64,000 nucleotides of DNA from Anaerolineae bacterium (GCA_011176685.1 DUED01000030.1:1-64000), one strand, 5' to 3'; counted from the first letter of the stretch, positions 35,698 through 44,318 are shown. A program made the numbers and translations. Notes: generated from the sequence alone by a model not told the origin.

Positions 35698-35958
35698 ATG
35701 GATATTATTAAAGTAAGAGCCGTTTCCCGCACAGCAGCTGTTGCGGGCGCTATAGCAGGGGTTATTAGAGAGCAAAAACATGCTGAAGTGCAGGCCATCG
35801 GTGCTGGTGCGGTTAATCAGTCTATTAAAGCAATGATTCTAGCCAGGAATTTTCTTGAACAGGATGGTATTGATGTGGTGTTTATTCCTGAATTTGTTAA
35901 TGTGGAAATCGAAGGAAAAATCCGCACAGCAATTAGAATTACTGTAGAACCCCGTTAA
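35698..35958 (+). CDS. spoVS: Stage V sporulation protein S (SpoVS/Alba-like)
   Basis: An 86-residue protein of exactly the SpoVS length, with MDIIKVRAVSRTAAVAGAIAGVIR and EVQAIGAGAVNQSIKAM. SpoVS is known in Bacillus sporulation but is also found in non-sporulating bacteria, where it may bind nucleic acid. ATG 35698 is chosen because AGGGAAGGG precedes it; an earlier in-frame ATG at 35650 lacks a ribosome site. Position next to oriC is notable. Confidence 0.92.
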   Translation: MDIIKVRAVSRTAAVAGAIAGVIREQKHAEVQAIGAGAVNQSIKAMILARNFLEQDGIDVVFIPEFVNVEIEGKIRTAIRITVEPR

Positions 35959-36012
35959 GGTATTCTGTGTTTATTGAAGGGAAATTGTGTATTACTTGAT
36001 TGGATATTAAAG

Positions 36013-36663
36013 TTAATTGCATTCCTCTGGTAAAAAAATTACCTCTTCTTTTCCGGCAATTTTTTCCCTAGTTTTTTTCATTATCAGGTCCATATGTCTT
36101 GAATGGGTCACAAAATCCAGGTTATCGGAAGGCACAGCCAGCACTGGACAGAGAGTAAAATTTAAGATCCAAGTTTCATAGGCTTTATTGAGTGTCTCGA
36201 GGTAATCCGAACTGATTTTGCGTTCATAATCACGGTCGCGTAGTTTGATGCGCTTAACCAGGGTGGGCACTGAGGCACGCAGATAAATTACCAAGTCGGG
36301 TGTTGGCAGGAAATTAAGCAGAGTCTGATAGAGAGCTTCATAGGTCTCATAATCACGGCGGCTCATATTTCCCTGTAGGTAAAGATTTTGGGCGAAAATT
36401 TCTGCATCCTCATAGAGGCTACGATCCAGAATGACAGAGGATTTGCAATTTGCCAACTGGCGATATACACCCAGCCGGTGAGTAAGGAAGTAAGTTTGTG
36501 AATGAAAACTCCAGGTGGACATATCCTTGTAGAAATCCGCCAGATAGGGATTATCGGACACCGGCTCATAAAAGGGCTGCCAGCCCAACCGCTGGCTTAG
36601 CAGGTGGACCAAAGAGGATTTGCCTACTCCGATATTGCCTGCAACAGTAATGAATTTCTTCAT
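36013..36663 (-). CDS. Deoxynucleoside kinase, second paralogue
   Basis: A 216-residue deoxynucleoside kinase. P-loop GNIGVGKSSL is at the N-terminus, EPVSDNPYLADFY matches the family's substrate-binding loop better than its partner at 33611, and ILDRSLYEDAEIF holds the DRS motif. The lid is KRIKLRDRDYERKI. Similar pairs supply dGK and dAK/dCK activity in Gram-positive bacteria; which activity belongs to which here is unknown. A short gap separates it from the ferredoxin gene upstream on the same strand. Confidence 0.9.
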   Translation of the reverse strand: MKKFITVAGNIGVGKSSLVHLLSQRLGWQPFYEPVSDNPYLADFYKDMSTWSFHSQTYFLTHRLGVYRQLANCKSSVILDRSLYEDAEIFAQNLYLQGNMSRRDYETYEALYQTLLNFLPTPDLVIYLRASVPTLVKRIKLRDRDYERKISSDYLETLNKAYETWILNFTLCPVLAVPSDNLDFVTHSRHMDLIMKKTREKIAGKEEVIFLPEECN

Positions 36664-36716
36664 TAGCTTTTTTCCATTTGAAGTATTTTCATTTTATATT
36701 ATACAAAATTAAGGAT

Positions 36717-36751
36717 AAAAAAAACGAGCCGATCTGACTGGCTCACTTTTT
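36717..36751 (-). terminator. Terminator of the ferredoxin gene
   Basis: GAGCC at 36726-36730 pairs with GGCTC at 36740-36744. An A run at 36717-36724 gives a T run on the - strand after the hairpin, so it ends transcription of the ferredoxin gene. Confidence 0.65.
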
Positions 36752-36769
36752 AGGTTTAAAAAACAGGTA

Positions 36770-36961
<192 letters not shown>

Positions 36962-37037
36962 TTATAAAGAATTAGTTTTTACAAGCGGGAAGGATAGCAC
37001 TTTCTATAATTTTTGTCAACAACCCAACCTTCTTTGC

Positions 37038-37066
37038 TTGACAAGCAAAAAGGAGACTTCTATAAT
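37038..37066 (+). promoter_or_regulatory. Consensus sigma70 promoter of tRNA-Asn
   Basis: TTGACA at 37038-37043 and TATAAT at 37061-37066 are both perfect and are 17 bases apart. The tRNA begins 11 bases after the -10. Confidence 0.9.
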
Positions 37067-37076
37067 TGGGGAACGT

Positions 37077-37150
37077 TCCTCGATAGCTCAATTTGGCAGA
37101 GCAAGCGGCTGTTAACCGCTAGGTTTCTGGTTCGAGTCCAGATCGAGGAG
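37077..37150 (+). tRNA. tRNA-Asn (anticodon GTT)
   Basis: A full cloverleaf of 74 bases: acceptor TCCTCGA with TCGAGGA, D stem GCTC/GAGC, anticodon stem AGCGG/CCGCT with loop CTGTTAA, and T arm TCTGG TTCGAGT CCAGA. Discriminator G at 37150; no CCA encoded. Its 3' half is repeated at 38919-38955. Confidence 0.97.
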
Positions 37151-37152
37151 CT
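37116..37152 (+). repeat. Left att-like direct repeat (inside tRNA-Asn)
   Basis: Begins with CCGCTAGG of the anticodon stem and ends with the acceptor and GCT. Shares 35 of 37 bases with 38919-38955. Confidence 0.75.
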
Positions 37153-37161
37153 TTTTACCTT

Positions 37162-37199
37162 AAATGACATGTTTCAACTAAACATGTCATTTATTATAT
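37162..37199 (+). terminator. Terminator hairpin after tRNA-Asn
   Basis: A 12-bp perfect stem (37162-37173 with 37181-37192) with a 7-base loop, then an AT-rich tail. It ends the tRNA transcript. Since it lies in the island leader, it could also belong to an RNA partner of the RT. Confidence 0.65.
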
Positions 37200-37325
37200 T
37201 ATCATATAATTGTTTATTAAAAATAATAATTAGTAATAAATATATAGTGAAAAAGATCAAAATGACCAGATTAGGATTATCGCCCAATCGGATTTTTATA
37301 TAATTTAAATAGGTGAACATATCAT

Positions 37326-38828
37326 ATGAAGAAATTAATTGAACTTTCAAATATAGAAGCAAAGTCGCATTTCCTTAAGGGGAGCAGTTATTTCAACAAC
37401 GATTTTCCTAGCTATATAAGCTTTGAACCCATTTTGGTTAATGTTACGGATGTGCTAGATGGAGGGGCCTTTGGCCCATTTCAATCGACGAAGCCAGATG
37501 ATTTTTCGAAGGTTAACTATAATTTCTTATCAAACAAAGATGGAAAGTTCGCTTGGCGACCATTGGAACTTATTCACCCAGCGATTTATGTTTCGTTAGT
37601 AAATACGATATGTGATCCTGATAACTGGAAAAAAATTCAGAAGCGGTTCTCAAAATTTGAAGATGGTATAGTTGAATGCTGTAGCGCCCCTGTTATGTCA
37701 TTAGATAGCCAATCAGATACAGCAAAACAAATAACAAGTTGGTGGAAAAGAATCGAACAAAAATCTATTGAATACTCGTTAAGATTTAGCCATATTCTTC
37801 ATACAGATGTAACAGATTGTTATGGGTCTTTGTACACGCACAGTATTTCATGGGCAATTCATGACAAAAAAGAATCGAAAGAAAAAAGAGCTGATAAATC
37901 TCTTCTAGGCAACAAGATTGATTCGCACATTCGAGCTAGCCGGTGTGGTCAGACAAATGGAATCTCTCAGGGTTCAGTCCTAATGGACTTCATAGCGGAG
38001 GTCGTTCTTGGATATGTCGATGAACGTATAAATTTAAATCTCCCCACTGACAAAAAGTATAATTTTCACATTCTTAGATACCGTGATGATTACAGAATAT
38101 TTGCCAATAGCGATGAACTGGTTGAAAAGATATTGAAGGTAATCAGCAGCGAATTAAGGGAAGTGGGAATGAGGTTAGGAGTATCGAAAACATTCCTAAA
38201 CAGGAATGTAGTTGAAGGTTCAATCAAACCAGATAAGCTGGCATGTATAGAATTGCTAGACTTAGGTGAGACAAACGCAAATACGATTCAAAAACAACTA
38301 CTGAGACTGCATTCGTTTGGTCAACGATTCCCGAATAGCGGGGCCCTCCGGCGATTAGTTAGTGAATTCCATTCCAATATTAATACGATGACCAAACGAC
38401 CTGACGATCTTGAAGTCCAAGTTGCAATTGCTACGGATATTGGTTTCGTTTCTCCAGGAACATTTCCCGCTATTGCAGCTATCTTAAGTCACCTTATTTC
38501 ACTCGCCTCAACGAAAGAAAAATTAGAATTATGGGAGAAAGTGCGTAAAAAGATGGCTCGTGTACCTTATAACGGTTACCTCGAAATATGGTTGCAACGG
38601 GTGGTACAAACGAAAGAAATTGGTTTAAAGTTTGACAGCGTTGAACCAATCTGCAAAATTGTAAATGGTGAAACTTCAGATCTGTGGGAAAACGGATGGA
38701 TCACAAGCCATGACCTGAAGAACGCGCTAGAAGTATCAAAAATCATTGTGGGATCTGTGTCTGATACTGAGGAAGTAGTACAGCCTGAGGAAATTGAATT
38801 GTTTAAACAAAATGCGTGGGTTTATTAA
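37326..38828 (+). CDS. Reverse transcriptase of the Abi/DRT-like (defence-type) class
   Basis: A 500-residue RNA-directed DNA polymerase. Fingers WRPLELIHPAIYVSLV; motif A HTDVTDCYGSLYTHSISWAI with Asp161; motif B NGISQGS at 211-217; motif C YRDD at 252-255; motif D near GMRLGVSKTF. Catalytic aspartates are intact. The YTHSISWAI signature is like Abi/unknown-group RTs involved in phage defence; it is not a group II intron maturase or a DGR RT by sequence feel. Residues 310-500 are a helical domain. No msr/msd, nuclease or nitrilase partner is visible. AGGTGA precedes the ATG. Confidence 0.88.
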   Translation: MKKLIELSNIEAKSHFLKGSSYFNNDFPSYISFEPILVNVTDVLDGGAFGPFQSTKPDDFSKVNYNFLSNKDGKFAWRPLELIHPAIYVSLVNTICDPDNWKKIQKRFSKFEDGIVECCSAPVMSLDSQSDTAKQITSWWKRIEQKSIEYSLRFSHILHTDVTDCYGSLYTHSISWAIHDKKESKEKRADKSLLGNKIDSHIRASRCGQTNGISQGSVLMDFIAEVVLGYVDERINLNLPTDKKYNFHILRYRDDYRIFANSDELVEKILKVISSELREVGMRLGVSKTFLNRNVVEGSIKPDKLACIELLDLGETNANTIQKQLLRLHSFGQRFPNSGALRRLVSEFHSNINTMTKRPDDLEVQVAIATDIGFVSPGTFPAIAAILSHLISLASTKEKLELWEKVRKKMARVPYNGYLEIWLQRVVQTKEIGLKFDSVEPICKIVNGETSDLWENGWITSHDLKNALEVSKIIVGSVSDTEEVVQPEEIELFKQNAWVY

Positions 38829-38918
38829 TTGGAGCAAGTTAGTGATTGACTCTTGAACCATTTTGGTGGTCGCGAGCCCTAGTTTAAAAATGTCATCCTG
38901 TAAGAGCAATGCTTCCTT

Positions 38919-38955
38919 CCGCTAGGTTTCTGGTTCGAGTCCTGGTCGAGGAGCT
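38919..38955 (+). repeat. Right att-like repeat, partial tRNA-Asn 3' end
   Basis: Begins at the anticodon stem and carries the whole T arm and 3' acceptor, but no matching D arm or 5' acceptor, so it cannot be a tRNA. Two differences from the tRNA copy lie in and after the T stem. Confidence 0.75.
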
Positions 38956-39065
38956 CACTTATTATAAACTCACCCATAAATTTTTGTGATTTTCAATTAT
39001 GAATAGCCAAAAGTTGCTATAATATTTATATAAGAAGAGATACTGAAAAAAATCGGAGGTGAACC

Positions 39066-39908
39066 ATGAAACGCTTTTATATAATTGCTGGTAGCACCGT
39101 ATTACTGTTAGCTATTGTGGCATGTGAATTTTCCCTCAGCCCAAAATCTGAAGAGTCGGCGGGATTAGCACTGCAGGCAGCGATTGATGCGCCCGCGGAC
39201 GGAGTCAGCTTGCCAAAAGAGGCGACGGTTATCAACTACCACGCCACTGCCCCTGACGGGATTGCAGCGGTGGAGTTGAGCATCAACGGCGAGGTGGTCA
39301 GCAATGTGGCGACGCCCGATTCCACCCAGACGCTGGTTGCGCTGCAGTACACATGGAAGGCGACATTGACAGGCAGTCATACTATCCGTGTGAGAGCGCA
39401 GGGCTTATCGGGACAGTGGAGCGATTATGCTGCTGTAACGGTTAACGTAATTGGTGGTGACGATGAAGGAGAAACTGAGCGGCAGGGTGAGCAGGAAACT
39501 CAGCCAACGGATACACCCGAACCAACTGCCACGCCAGAAGGGCTCGAGATCATCAATGTGGAAAACAACGTGGACAAGTTTTATTATAAAAACACAACCT
39601 GTGGCCCTAAAAAGATTACAATAAGTGCGGAAGTTACGCAGCCAGATAAAGTTTATGGATTGTACTTATTCACTCGCTTTGAAGACAAAGAAGGTGAGGG
39701 TATGACCAAGTGGGACCTAGGCCATGTAATCAGTAAGAAAAGCGAAGGCAAATACAGCATTACTTTAGTGGCTGAAAACATATTGAATTACCACACGTAT
39801 GAGTTTGCTTTGATGCACTTCCAGCTTGTAGCCACAGACAGTAACCAAAATCGTATTGCCGCTACTGAAGTGTTCAAGACCAGGGTTACTCTAGAGGTTT
39901 GTCCATAA
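39066..39908 (+). CDS. Lipoprotein with Ig-like/beta-sandwich domain and Thr-Pro linker
   Basis: A 280-residue surface lipoprotein: a signal with lipobox IVAC (Cys20) and an N-terminal beta-sandwich domain (residues about 38-130; VELSINGEVV, LQYTWKATLTGSHTIRVRAQ) of the bacterial Ig-like kind. A PTDTPEPTATPEG linker typical of Chloroflexota exported proteins follows, then a second domain with a disulfide candidate pair (Cys179 and the near-terminal Cys). Function unknown. A GGAGG lies just before ATG. Confidence 0.75.
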   Translation: MKRFYIIAGSTVLLLAIVACEFSLSPKSEESAGLALQAAIDAPADGVSLPKEATVINYHATAPDGIAAVELSINGEVVSNVATPDSTQTLVALQYTWKATLTGSHTIRVRAQGLSGQWSDYAAVTVNVIGGDDEGETERQGEQETQPTDTPEPTATPEGLEIINVENNVDKFYYKNTTCGPKKITISAEVTQPDKVYGLYLFTRFEDKEGEGMTKWDLGHVISKKSEGKYSITLVAENILNYHTYEFALMHFQLVATDSNQNRIAATEVFKTRVTLEVCP

Positions 39909-39926
39909 TTTTGATTTAGAATATTA

Positions 39927-39955
39927 GAGCCCGTTGATAGTGGGATCTCTTTTTT
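39927..39955 (+). terminator. Terminator of the lipoprotein gene
   Basis: GAGCCC pairs with GGG-CTC across a small bulge and is followed by TTTTTT. Confidence 0.6.
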
Positions 39956-39958
39956 CTA

Positions 39959-40010
39959 TTGACAAACTGAGGGGTTTATGTATAATAATACCGACCAGTC
40001 GGTCGGTATT
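39959..40010 (+). promoter_or_regulatory. Promoter with overlapping TetR-type operator
   Basis: TTGACA at 39959-39964 and TATAAT at 39981-39986 are 16 bases apart. Directly after the -10, 39987-40010 is a palindrome with arms AATACCGAC and GTCGGTATT around CAGTCG, a typical TetR-family operator. The regulator would block its own transcription start. Confidence 0.8.
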
Positions 40011-40015
40011 ATATT

Positions 40016-40606
40016 ATGCAGAAGCGCAGTGAAAAAACCCGCTCCCGGATATTACAAGCAGCTCGCAGACTGTTTTCGCGATGCGGATATGATGCTGCTG
40101 GTGTGGCCGAGATCTGTGCGGAAGCCGGTGTAAGCAAAGGCGCTTTTTATCACCACTTTCGCTCTAAACAGGCGCTATTTCTGGCTATTTTGGAAGAATG
40201 GTTGGAAAGTGTAGACAAGCAAATGAGAAATCTCCGGTTTGGGGCTAAGGATGTACCCCACTCTCTGATGGAGATGGCAGGTATGACGCGCTTAGTATTT
40301 CAGGAAGCGAATGGGCAGTTGCCTATGTTCCTGGAATTCTGGGCGCAAGCCAGTCGTGATGAAAAAGTGTGGAGAGCGACCATTGCTCCCTATCGTCGTT
40401 TTCACCAGCAGTTTACGGATCTTATCCGCGAGGGTATTAATGAAGGTTCGCTTAAAGCGGTTAATGCTGAATTAATTGCCTGGGTCATTCTTTCTATGGC
40501 AGTAGGCATTTTGCTGCAGGGCTTGCTCGACCCACAGGGCGAAGACTGGGATAAAGTCACTAGGGGAGGTATGGATATTTTATTAAACGGATTGAAGAAG
40601 GAGTAA
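40016..40606 (+). CDS. TetR-family transcriptional regulator, probably autorepressed
   Basis: A 196-residue repressor. The N-terminal HTH is clear (ILQAARRLFSRCGYDAAGVAE, then AGVSKGAFYHHFRSK). The C-terminal helices bind an unknown ligand. The 24-bp palindrome that overlaps its promoter is the likely site of action. The start follows the operator closely, with no evident ribosome site, so translation may be weak or leaderless-like. It is 2 bases upstream of the epimerase gene, its probable target. Confidence 0.9.
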   Translation: MQKRSEKTRSRILQAARRLFSRCGYDAAGVAEICAEAGVSKGAFYHHFRSKQALFLAILEEWLESVDKQMRNLRFGAKDVPHSLMEMAGMTRLVFQEANGQLPMFLEFWAQASRDEKVWRATIAPYRRFHQQFTDLIREGINEGSLKAVNAELIAWVILSMAVGILLQGLLDPQGEDWDKVTRGGMDILLNGLKKE

Positions 40607-40608
40607 AG

Positions 40609-41601
40609 ATGGTATTGGTCACAGGAGCGGCTGGGCATATTGGCAATGTACTAGTTAGAGAATTGCTTGCGCATGAATATAAAGTACGCGTGCTCATACT
40701 GCCCGGCGAAGATATTTCTGCGCTGGAAGAATTGGACGTTGAGATGTTTTATGGCAATGTGCTTGAATCCGCAACTCTGGATACAGCGATGCATGGAGTG
40801 GAGTATGTCTTTCATCTGGCAGGTATTATTTCCATCATGCCAGGGAAAGGTGACCTGATGAGGCGTGTTAACGTGGAAGGTACCAAGAACGTGCTTCAGG
40901 CAGCGCGCAGAGCGGGTGTGAAACGGTTGGTTTATACCAGCTCCATACATGCACTCAGCCGCAATTGGGAGGGGACTATTAGTGAGAAAGTCCCATTTGA
41001 CGCTGATAATTGCGCTGGGGAATATGACCGCACTAAAGCGCAAGCATCACTGGCAGTGCTGCATGCGGTAGAGGAAGGGTTAGATGCGGTGATTGTGTGC
41101 CCGACAGGTGTGATTGGGCCCTTTGATTACTGCGGATCAGAAATGGGCGAAATGGTGCGTGAATGGATGCAGAGGAAGATGCACATGCTTATTGAGGGCG
41201 CCTATGACTTTGTGGATGTGCGTGATGTTGCCCGAGGTCATTGGCTGGCTTGCGAACGTGGTCGCAAGGGTAATACATATATTCTTTCCGGGCATCAAAT
41301 CCAATTATTTCAGCTTAAGGAATTTGTGCAAAAGGTTATCGATTTCAACACGCCAACTTGGTTTGTCCCTATCTGGATGGCGAAAATTGGCGCATCAATT
41401 AGCCCGCTTTATTATAGGTTAACCAGGCGCACACCCAAATTCACAAAATATATGCTGAAAACCATAAAAAGCAACTCAGTTATCAGCAACGCCAAAGCCT
41501 GCCGTGAGCTGGAGTATAAAGCACGTCCGGTTATCAAGACCATCACGGATACTGTAAAGTGGATGCAACGGCGTCAGGCATTTAAACGAAGTAATGATTA
41601 A
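40609..41601 (+). CDS. NAD(P)-dependent epimerase/dehydratase (extended SDR)
   Basis: A 330-residue short-chain dehydrogenase of the dihydroflavonol-reductase/epimerase branch. GAAGHIG near residue 6 binds NAD(P), VYTSSIHALS holds the active Ser region and YDRTKAQ gives the Tyr-x3-Lys pair. Substrate unknown; 3-beta-hydroxysteroid-like or aldehyde reduction is possible. It starts 2 bases after the TetR gene and would be controlled by it. Confidence 0.88.
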   Translation: MVLVTGAAGHIGNVLVRELLAHEYKVRVLILPGEDISALEELDVEMFYGNVLESATLDTAMHGVEYVFHLAGIISIMPGKGDLMRRVNVEGTKNVLQAARRAGVKRLVYTSSIHALSRNWEGTISEKVPFDADNCAGEYDRTKAQASLAVLHAVEEGLDAVIVCPTGVIGPFDYCGSEMGEMVREWMQRKMHMLIEGAYDFVDVRDVARGHWLACERGRKGNTYILSGHQIQLFQLKEFVQKVIDFNTPTWFVPIWMAKIGASISPLYYRLTRRTPKFTKYMLKTIKSNSVISNAKACRELEYKARPVIKTITDTVKWMQRRQAFKRSND

Positions 41602-42079
41602 AAAGAACCAATAAGCTTATTTCAGGAATATTGATAGCCTCTTTTGCTCAGTAATAAATTTGTGCTTTTGTGGTTGTATTACAGTAATTAAAATATCTGC
41701 CCATTGTAGATTTAGTTTTCCATTATGTCTATATTGTCTGCTTTTTAGCAATGTGACCGCCCACAGAATTCATATTTTACGTTCTGTACACTCAATATGC
41801 ACACGAAAATCAAACATATTAATTAAGAAAGGGGACTAAAATTTTTTAAAGTAAATTAAACCTAGTAGGATGTATATTCTTTATATGGATTCAGAAGGAA
41901 CATCTCAGTTATTTAATTCTATTAATCAATCTACAGATCCAGAGAACCCAACATGCAAAATCCGATCATTAATTTAACATGGTTCAGTAAGAGATAGAAA
42001 AAAACCACGTTCGAAACATCTTTGGATTCAAAGGGAACTGGGATCTGAATTTAAGTGAGCCCCCCTAATAAAATTCATG
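41602..42079. other. AT-rich gap with possible DUF3800-like gene remnant
   Basis: 478 bases without an intact gene between convergent epimerase and deoC-like genes. A short frame from ATG 41870 to TAA 41977 encodes MYILYMDSEGTSQLF, resembling the MYxxYxDESG start of DUF3800 proteins, and a further fragment (VRDRKKPRSKHLWIQRE) follows before TGA near 42060. This looks like a decayed gene, but evidence is weak. Confidence 0.3.
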
Positions 42080-42820
42080 CTAATAGGCTGGATTGAGATA
42101 ATTCAGATTGTTTGGTTCGATACCCCGGATAATCTCTCGCCCATAGCTAGTGCCAAGCAGTTCTGCCCCAGCTTCGATTAAAGCAATCGCTGTTTTATAG
42201 TTTTTTATTCCCCCGGAAGCTTTTACACGGCTTTTTCCTGTAATTGTCTCTTTAATAAGGCGGATATCAGCTACTGTTGCGTTGGTTGACCCGGGTGGCC
42301 AACCTCCACTTGAATTTTTTATCCAGTCTACACCAGCCTTTTCGAGTAACCTGATGGCATGTTTCTTTTCCTTTTCTTCTTTAATCATTCCTAATTGCAG
42401 CATAGCCTTTATAGGTATCATTTCGGCGGCGCCAACGAGCTCCTTTGACTCGATAAAAAATTCCTCATACATCCCTGACAAGAAATATCCCATATTTGGA
42501 GCATAATCAACTTCCTCCGCACCTATCTTTCGTAATTCTTTAATTAGGGCGATTTTTCCTCCGATATTAGTATTGCCCATACCGAAGTCAATAAAGGTAG
42601 TTGTTTTAATACCCGTGTTTTTAAGCATTTCCTTAGCGAGTGGCACCCAGCATGGTGCGATCATAGCAGCATTAAACTGATATTGTCTACATAATTCAAT
42701 ATGATTAACTAAACCCGGTCTTGTAAGGTATGGACTGATTTGCGTGAATTGTATGTACGCTGCAAGCTGTTTAGGGGCCAATTTCTGAAGATGTTTTTTT
42801 ATCATAAACAAAAACCCCAA
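42080..42820 (-). CDS. deoC: Deoxyribose-phosphate aldolase-like protein (DeoC/LacD fold)
   Basis: A 246-residue class I aldolase barrel. DWIKNSSGGWPPG has the Lys expected to form the Schiff base, and the downstream SRVKASGGIKNYKTA resembles the second active Lys of DeoC. It would cleave 2-deoxyribose 5-phosphate to acetaldehyde and glyceraldehyde 3-phosphate. Divergence from E. coli DeoC is appreciable, so a related phospho-sugar substrate is possible. It is divergent from the ribose-type operon, sharing the 478-base region between them. Confidence 0.7.
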   Translation of the reverse strand: MGFLFMIKKHLQKLAPKQLAAYIQFTQISPYLTRPGLVNHIELCRQYQFNAAMIAPCWVPLAKEMLKNTGIKTTTFIDFGMGNTNIGGKIALIKELRKIGAEEVDYAPNMGYFLSGMYEEFFIESKELVGAAEMIPIKAMLQLGMIKEEKEKKHAIRLLEKAGVDWIKNSSGGWPPGSTNATVADIRLIKETITGKSRVKASGGIKNYKTAIALIEAGAELLGTSYGREIIRGIEPNNLNYLNPAY

Positions 42821-43298
42821 ATATTTTTTACCTTTTCATTTGCAAATATATCACAAATTTCTTAATTCGGAATGTATCAGAAGAGGTATTAGATGTGGTT
42901 TTGCTTAAATCGATAACTGAAGCAAGAAAAAATTCAACAGAGTAGTAGGATGAATTCCATACCCTGTGCCCGCACCCATTTTTACTAAATAATATCCTAT
43001 TCGATCTGTCCTCTAACCTCGAGAGTGTATAGCATATCCTGGACACGGCGCATCTTAGTATTGACACACATAAATTAATTGCATATAATACCAAAAAATT
43101 GGCAGATTAGGATGTATTAACCAATATATCAAAGAATGAAAATTGTTTATCAATGAGAAACGATTCCAATACTGCTTAGTTGATATCCCCATGTATAGCT
43201 TTAGTTTAATTAATCAAAAATGGAACTTAATTTTAACATCAATATAAAATTTGTTATTGTGAATTGATTGGAAAATGAAAGCTAAAGGAAAATATTAA
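42821..43298. promoter_or_regulatory. Divergent control region of deoC and the ribose-type operon
   Basis: 478 bases without a gene. For the + strand, TTGACA at 43061-43066 and TATAAT at 43084-43089 form a perfect 17-spaced promoter, followed by an untranslated leader of about 200 bases. Both genes may be regulated here, but no clear operator was identified. Confidence 0.7.
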
Positions 43299-44318
43299 GT
43301 GGCTAAACAAAACACGAAAACATTAAAAAAAGAAAAACGAAAAGGATTTAACAATCTTATTTTTGCACGAGAGGCAGGTGTCCTTTTTGCTTTAATCCTC
43401 TTGTGTCTATTTCTGTCAATAGCCACTGAAGTCTTCCTAGGTGTACGCAATTTACTAAATGTAGGGAGACAAGTTTCGCTTCTAGGAATCATGGCTATTG
43501 GGATGACTTTTATTCTTATTACTGGTGAGATTGATCTATCAATTGGAGCTACTTATGCTCTTACTGGAATAATTACCGGGATGCTATTAATTAGACAATA
43601 TAATCTATATTTTTCAATATTTGTTGGACTAGCTATTGGGGTTTTAATTGGATTTCTAAACGGGGTCATTTCCACTTATGGAAAATTGCCTTCATTTATC
43701 ACAACACTTGGGATGATGAGCGTAGTACGAGGTTCAGCGTTATTAATTACTGAAGGACAACCCATTGCTGTAAATGAACTTAGCGGTGCGGATCCAATTG
43801 CAGTTGATAAATTTTACTTTTTAGGACAAGGCCGCCTTTTCGATGTTATACCAATGCAATTAATATTCTTGATAATCATTTCAATTATTGGATGGCTATT
43901 ACTTTCCAAGACGGTTTTTGGATTCAAGACTTATGCTGTTGGGGGTAATAAAAAGGCTGCGCATGTTTCAGGAATAAAAGTATTCAACATTAAAATTTGG
44001 GCGTTTAGCATTCTTGGATTTTTAAGTGCCTTATCGGGCATTTTAATGGTTGCTTTCATGCCCAGCACCCAAGGGGGAAGAACTGGAGTTGGAAAGGAAT
44101 TAGATGTTATTGCAGCTGTTGTTGTCGGGGGGGCTTCTTTATCTGGGGGGGAAGGAACGATTTTAGGAACAGTATTGGGCTGTTTCATTATTGGGGTTTT
44201 GAGGAATGGCCTGGTTCTGATGGGGATTTCTCCTTTTTGGCAGGAATTTGCTATTGGTGCAGTTATCATAGTCGCTGTTGGAATTGATATGTGGACGAGG
44301 AATCATAGGAGGCGGTAG
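43299..44318 (+). CDS. rbsC: Sugar ABC transporter permease (RbsC-like)
   Basis: A 339-residue ABC permease with about nine membrane helices (e.g. LLGIMAIGMTFILITGEIDLSI, the family signature, and LDVIAAVVVGGASLSGGEGTI, the EAA-like loop). It would move ribose or a related sugar with the ATPase and binding protein behind it. Start is GTG at 43299, with AAAGGA a few bases upstream. Codon use is AT-rich compared with the housekeeping genes. Confidence 0.9.
   Translation: MAKQNTKTLKKEKRKGFNNLIFAREAGVLFALILLCLFLSIATEVFLGVRNLLNVGRQVSLLGIMAIGMTFILITGEIDLSIGATYALTGIITGMLLIRQYNLYFSIFVGLAIGVLIGFLNGVISTYGKLPSFITTLGMMSVVRGSALLITEGQPIAVNELSGADPIAVDKFYFLGQGRLFDVIPMQLIFLIIISIIGWLLLSKTVFGFKTYAVGGNKKAAHVSGIKVFNIKIWAFSILGFLSALSGILMVAFMPSTQGGRTGVGKELDVIAAVVVGGASLSGGEGTILGTVLGCFIIGVLRNGLVLMGISPFWQEFAIGAVIIVAVGIDMWTRNHRRR

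Larger units (their letters stand above)
37116..38955. mobile_element. RT-only genomic island integrated at the 3' end of tRNA-Asn
   Basis: Flanking direct repeats of 37 bases (37116-37152 and 38919-38955, two mismatches) are the 3' end of tRNA-Asn, the classic integrase target. Between them lie a terminator hairpin, an AT-rich leader and one gene, a reverse transcriptase. No integrase or excisionase is present, so the unit is either decayed or moved by an integrase in trans. Whether it still moves cannot be known from sequence. Confidence 0.65.

Noticed and set aside
37152-37325. Retron msr/msd region before the RT
   Set aside because: Only a tRNA terminator hairpin and AT-rich DNA; no paired a1/a2 repeats were found, and RT motifs are not of the retron type by inspection.
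38870-38960. A second tRNA-Asn gene
   Set aside because: Only the T arm, 3' acceptor and part of the anticodon stem are present; the D arm and 5' acceptor are missing, so this is an att-type remnant.
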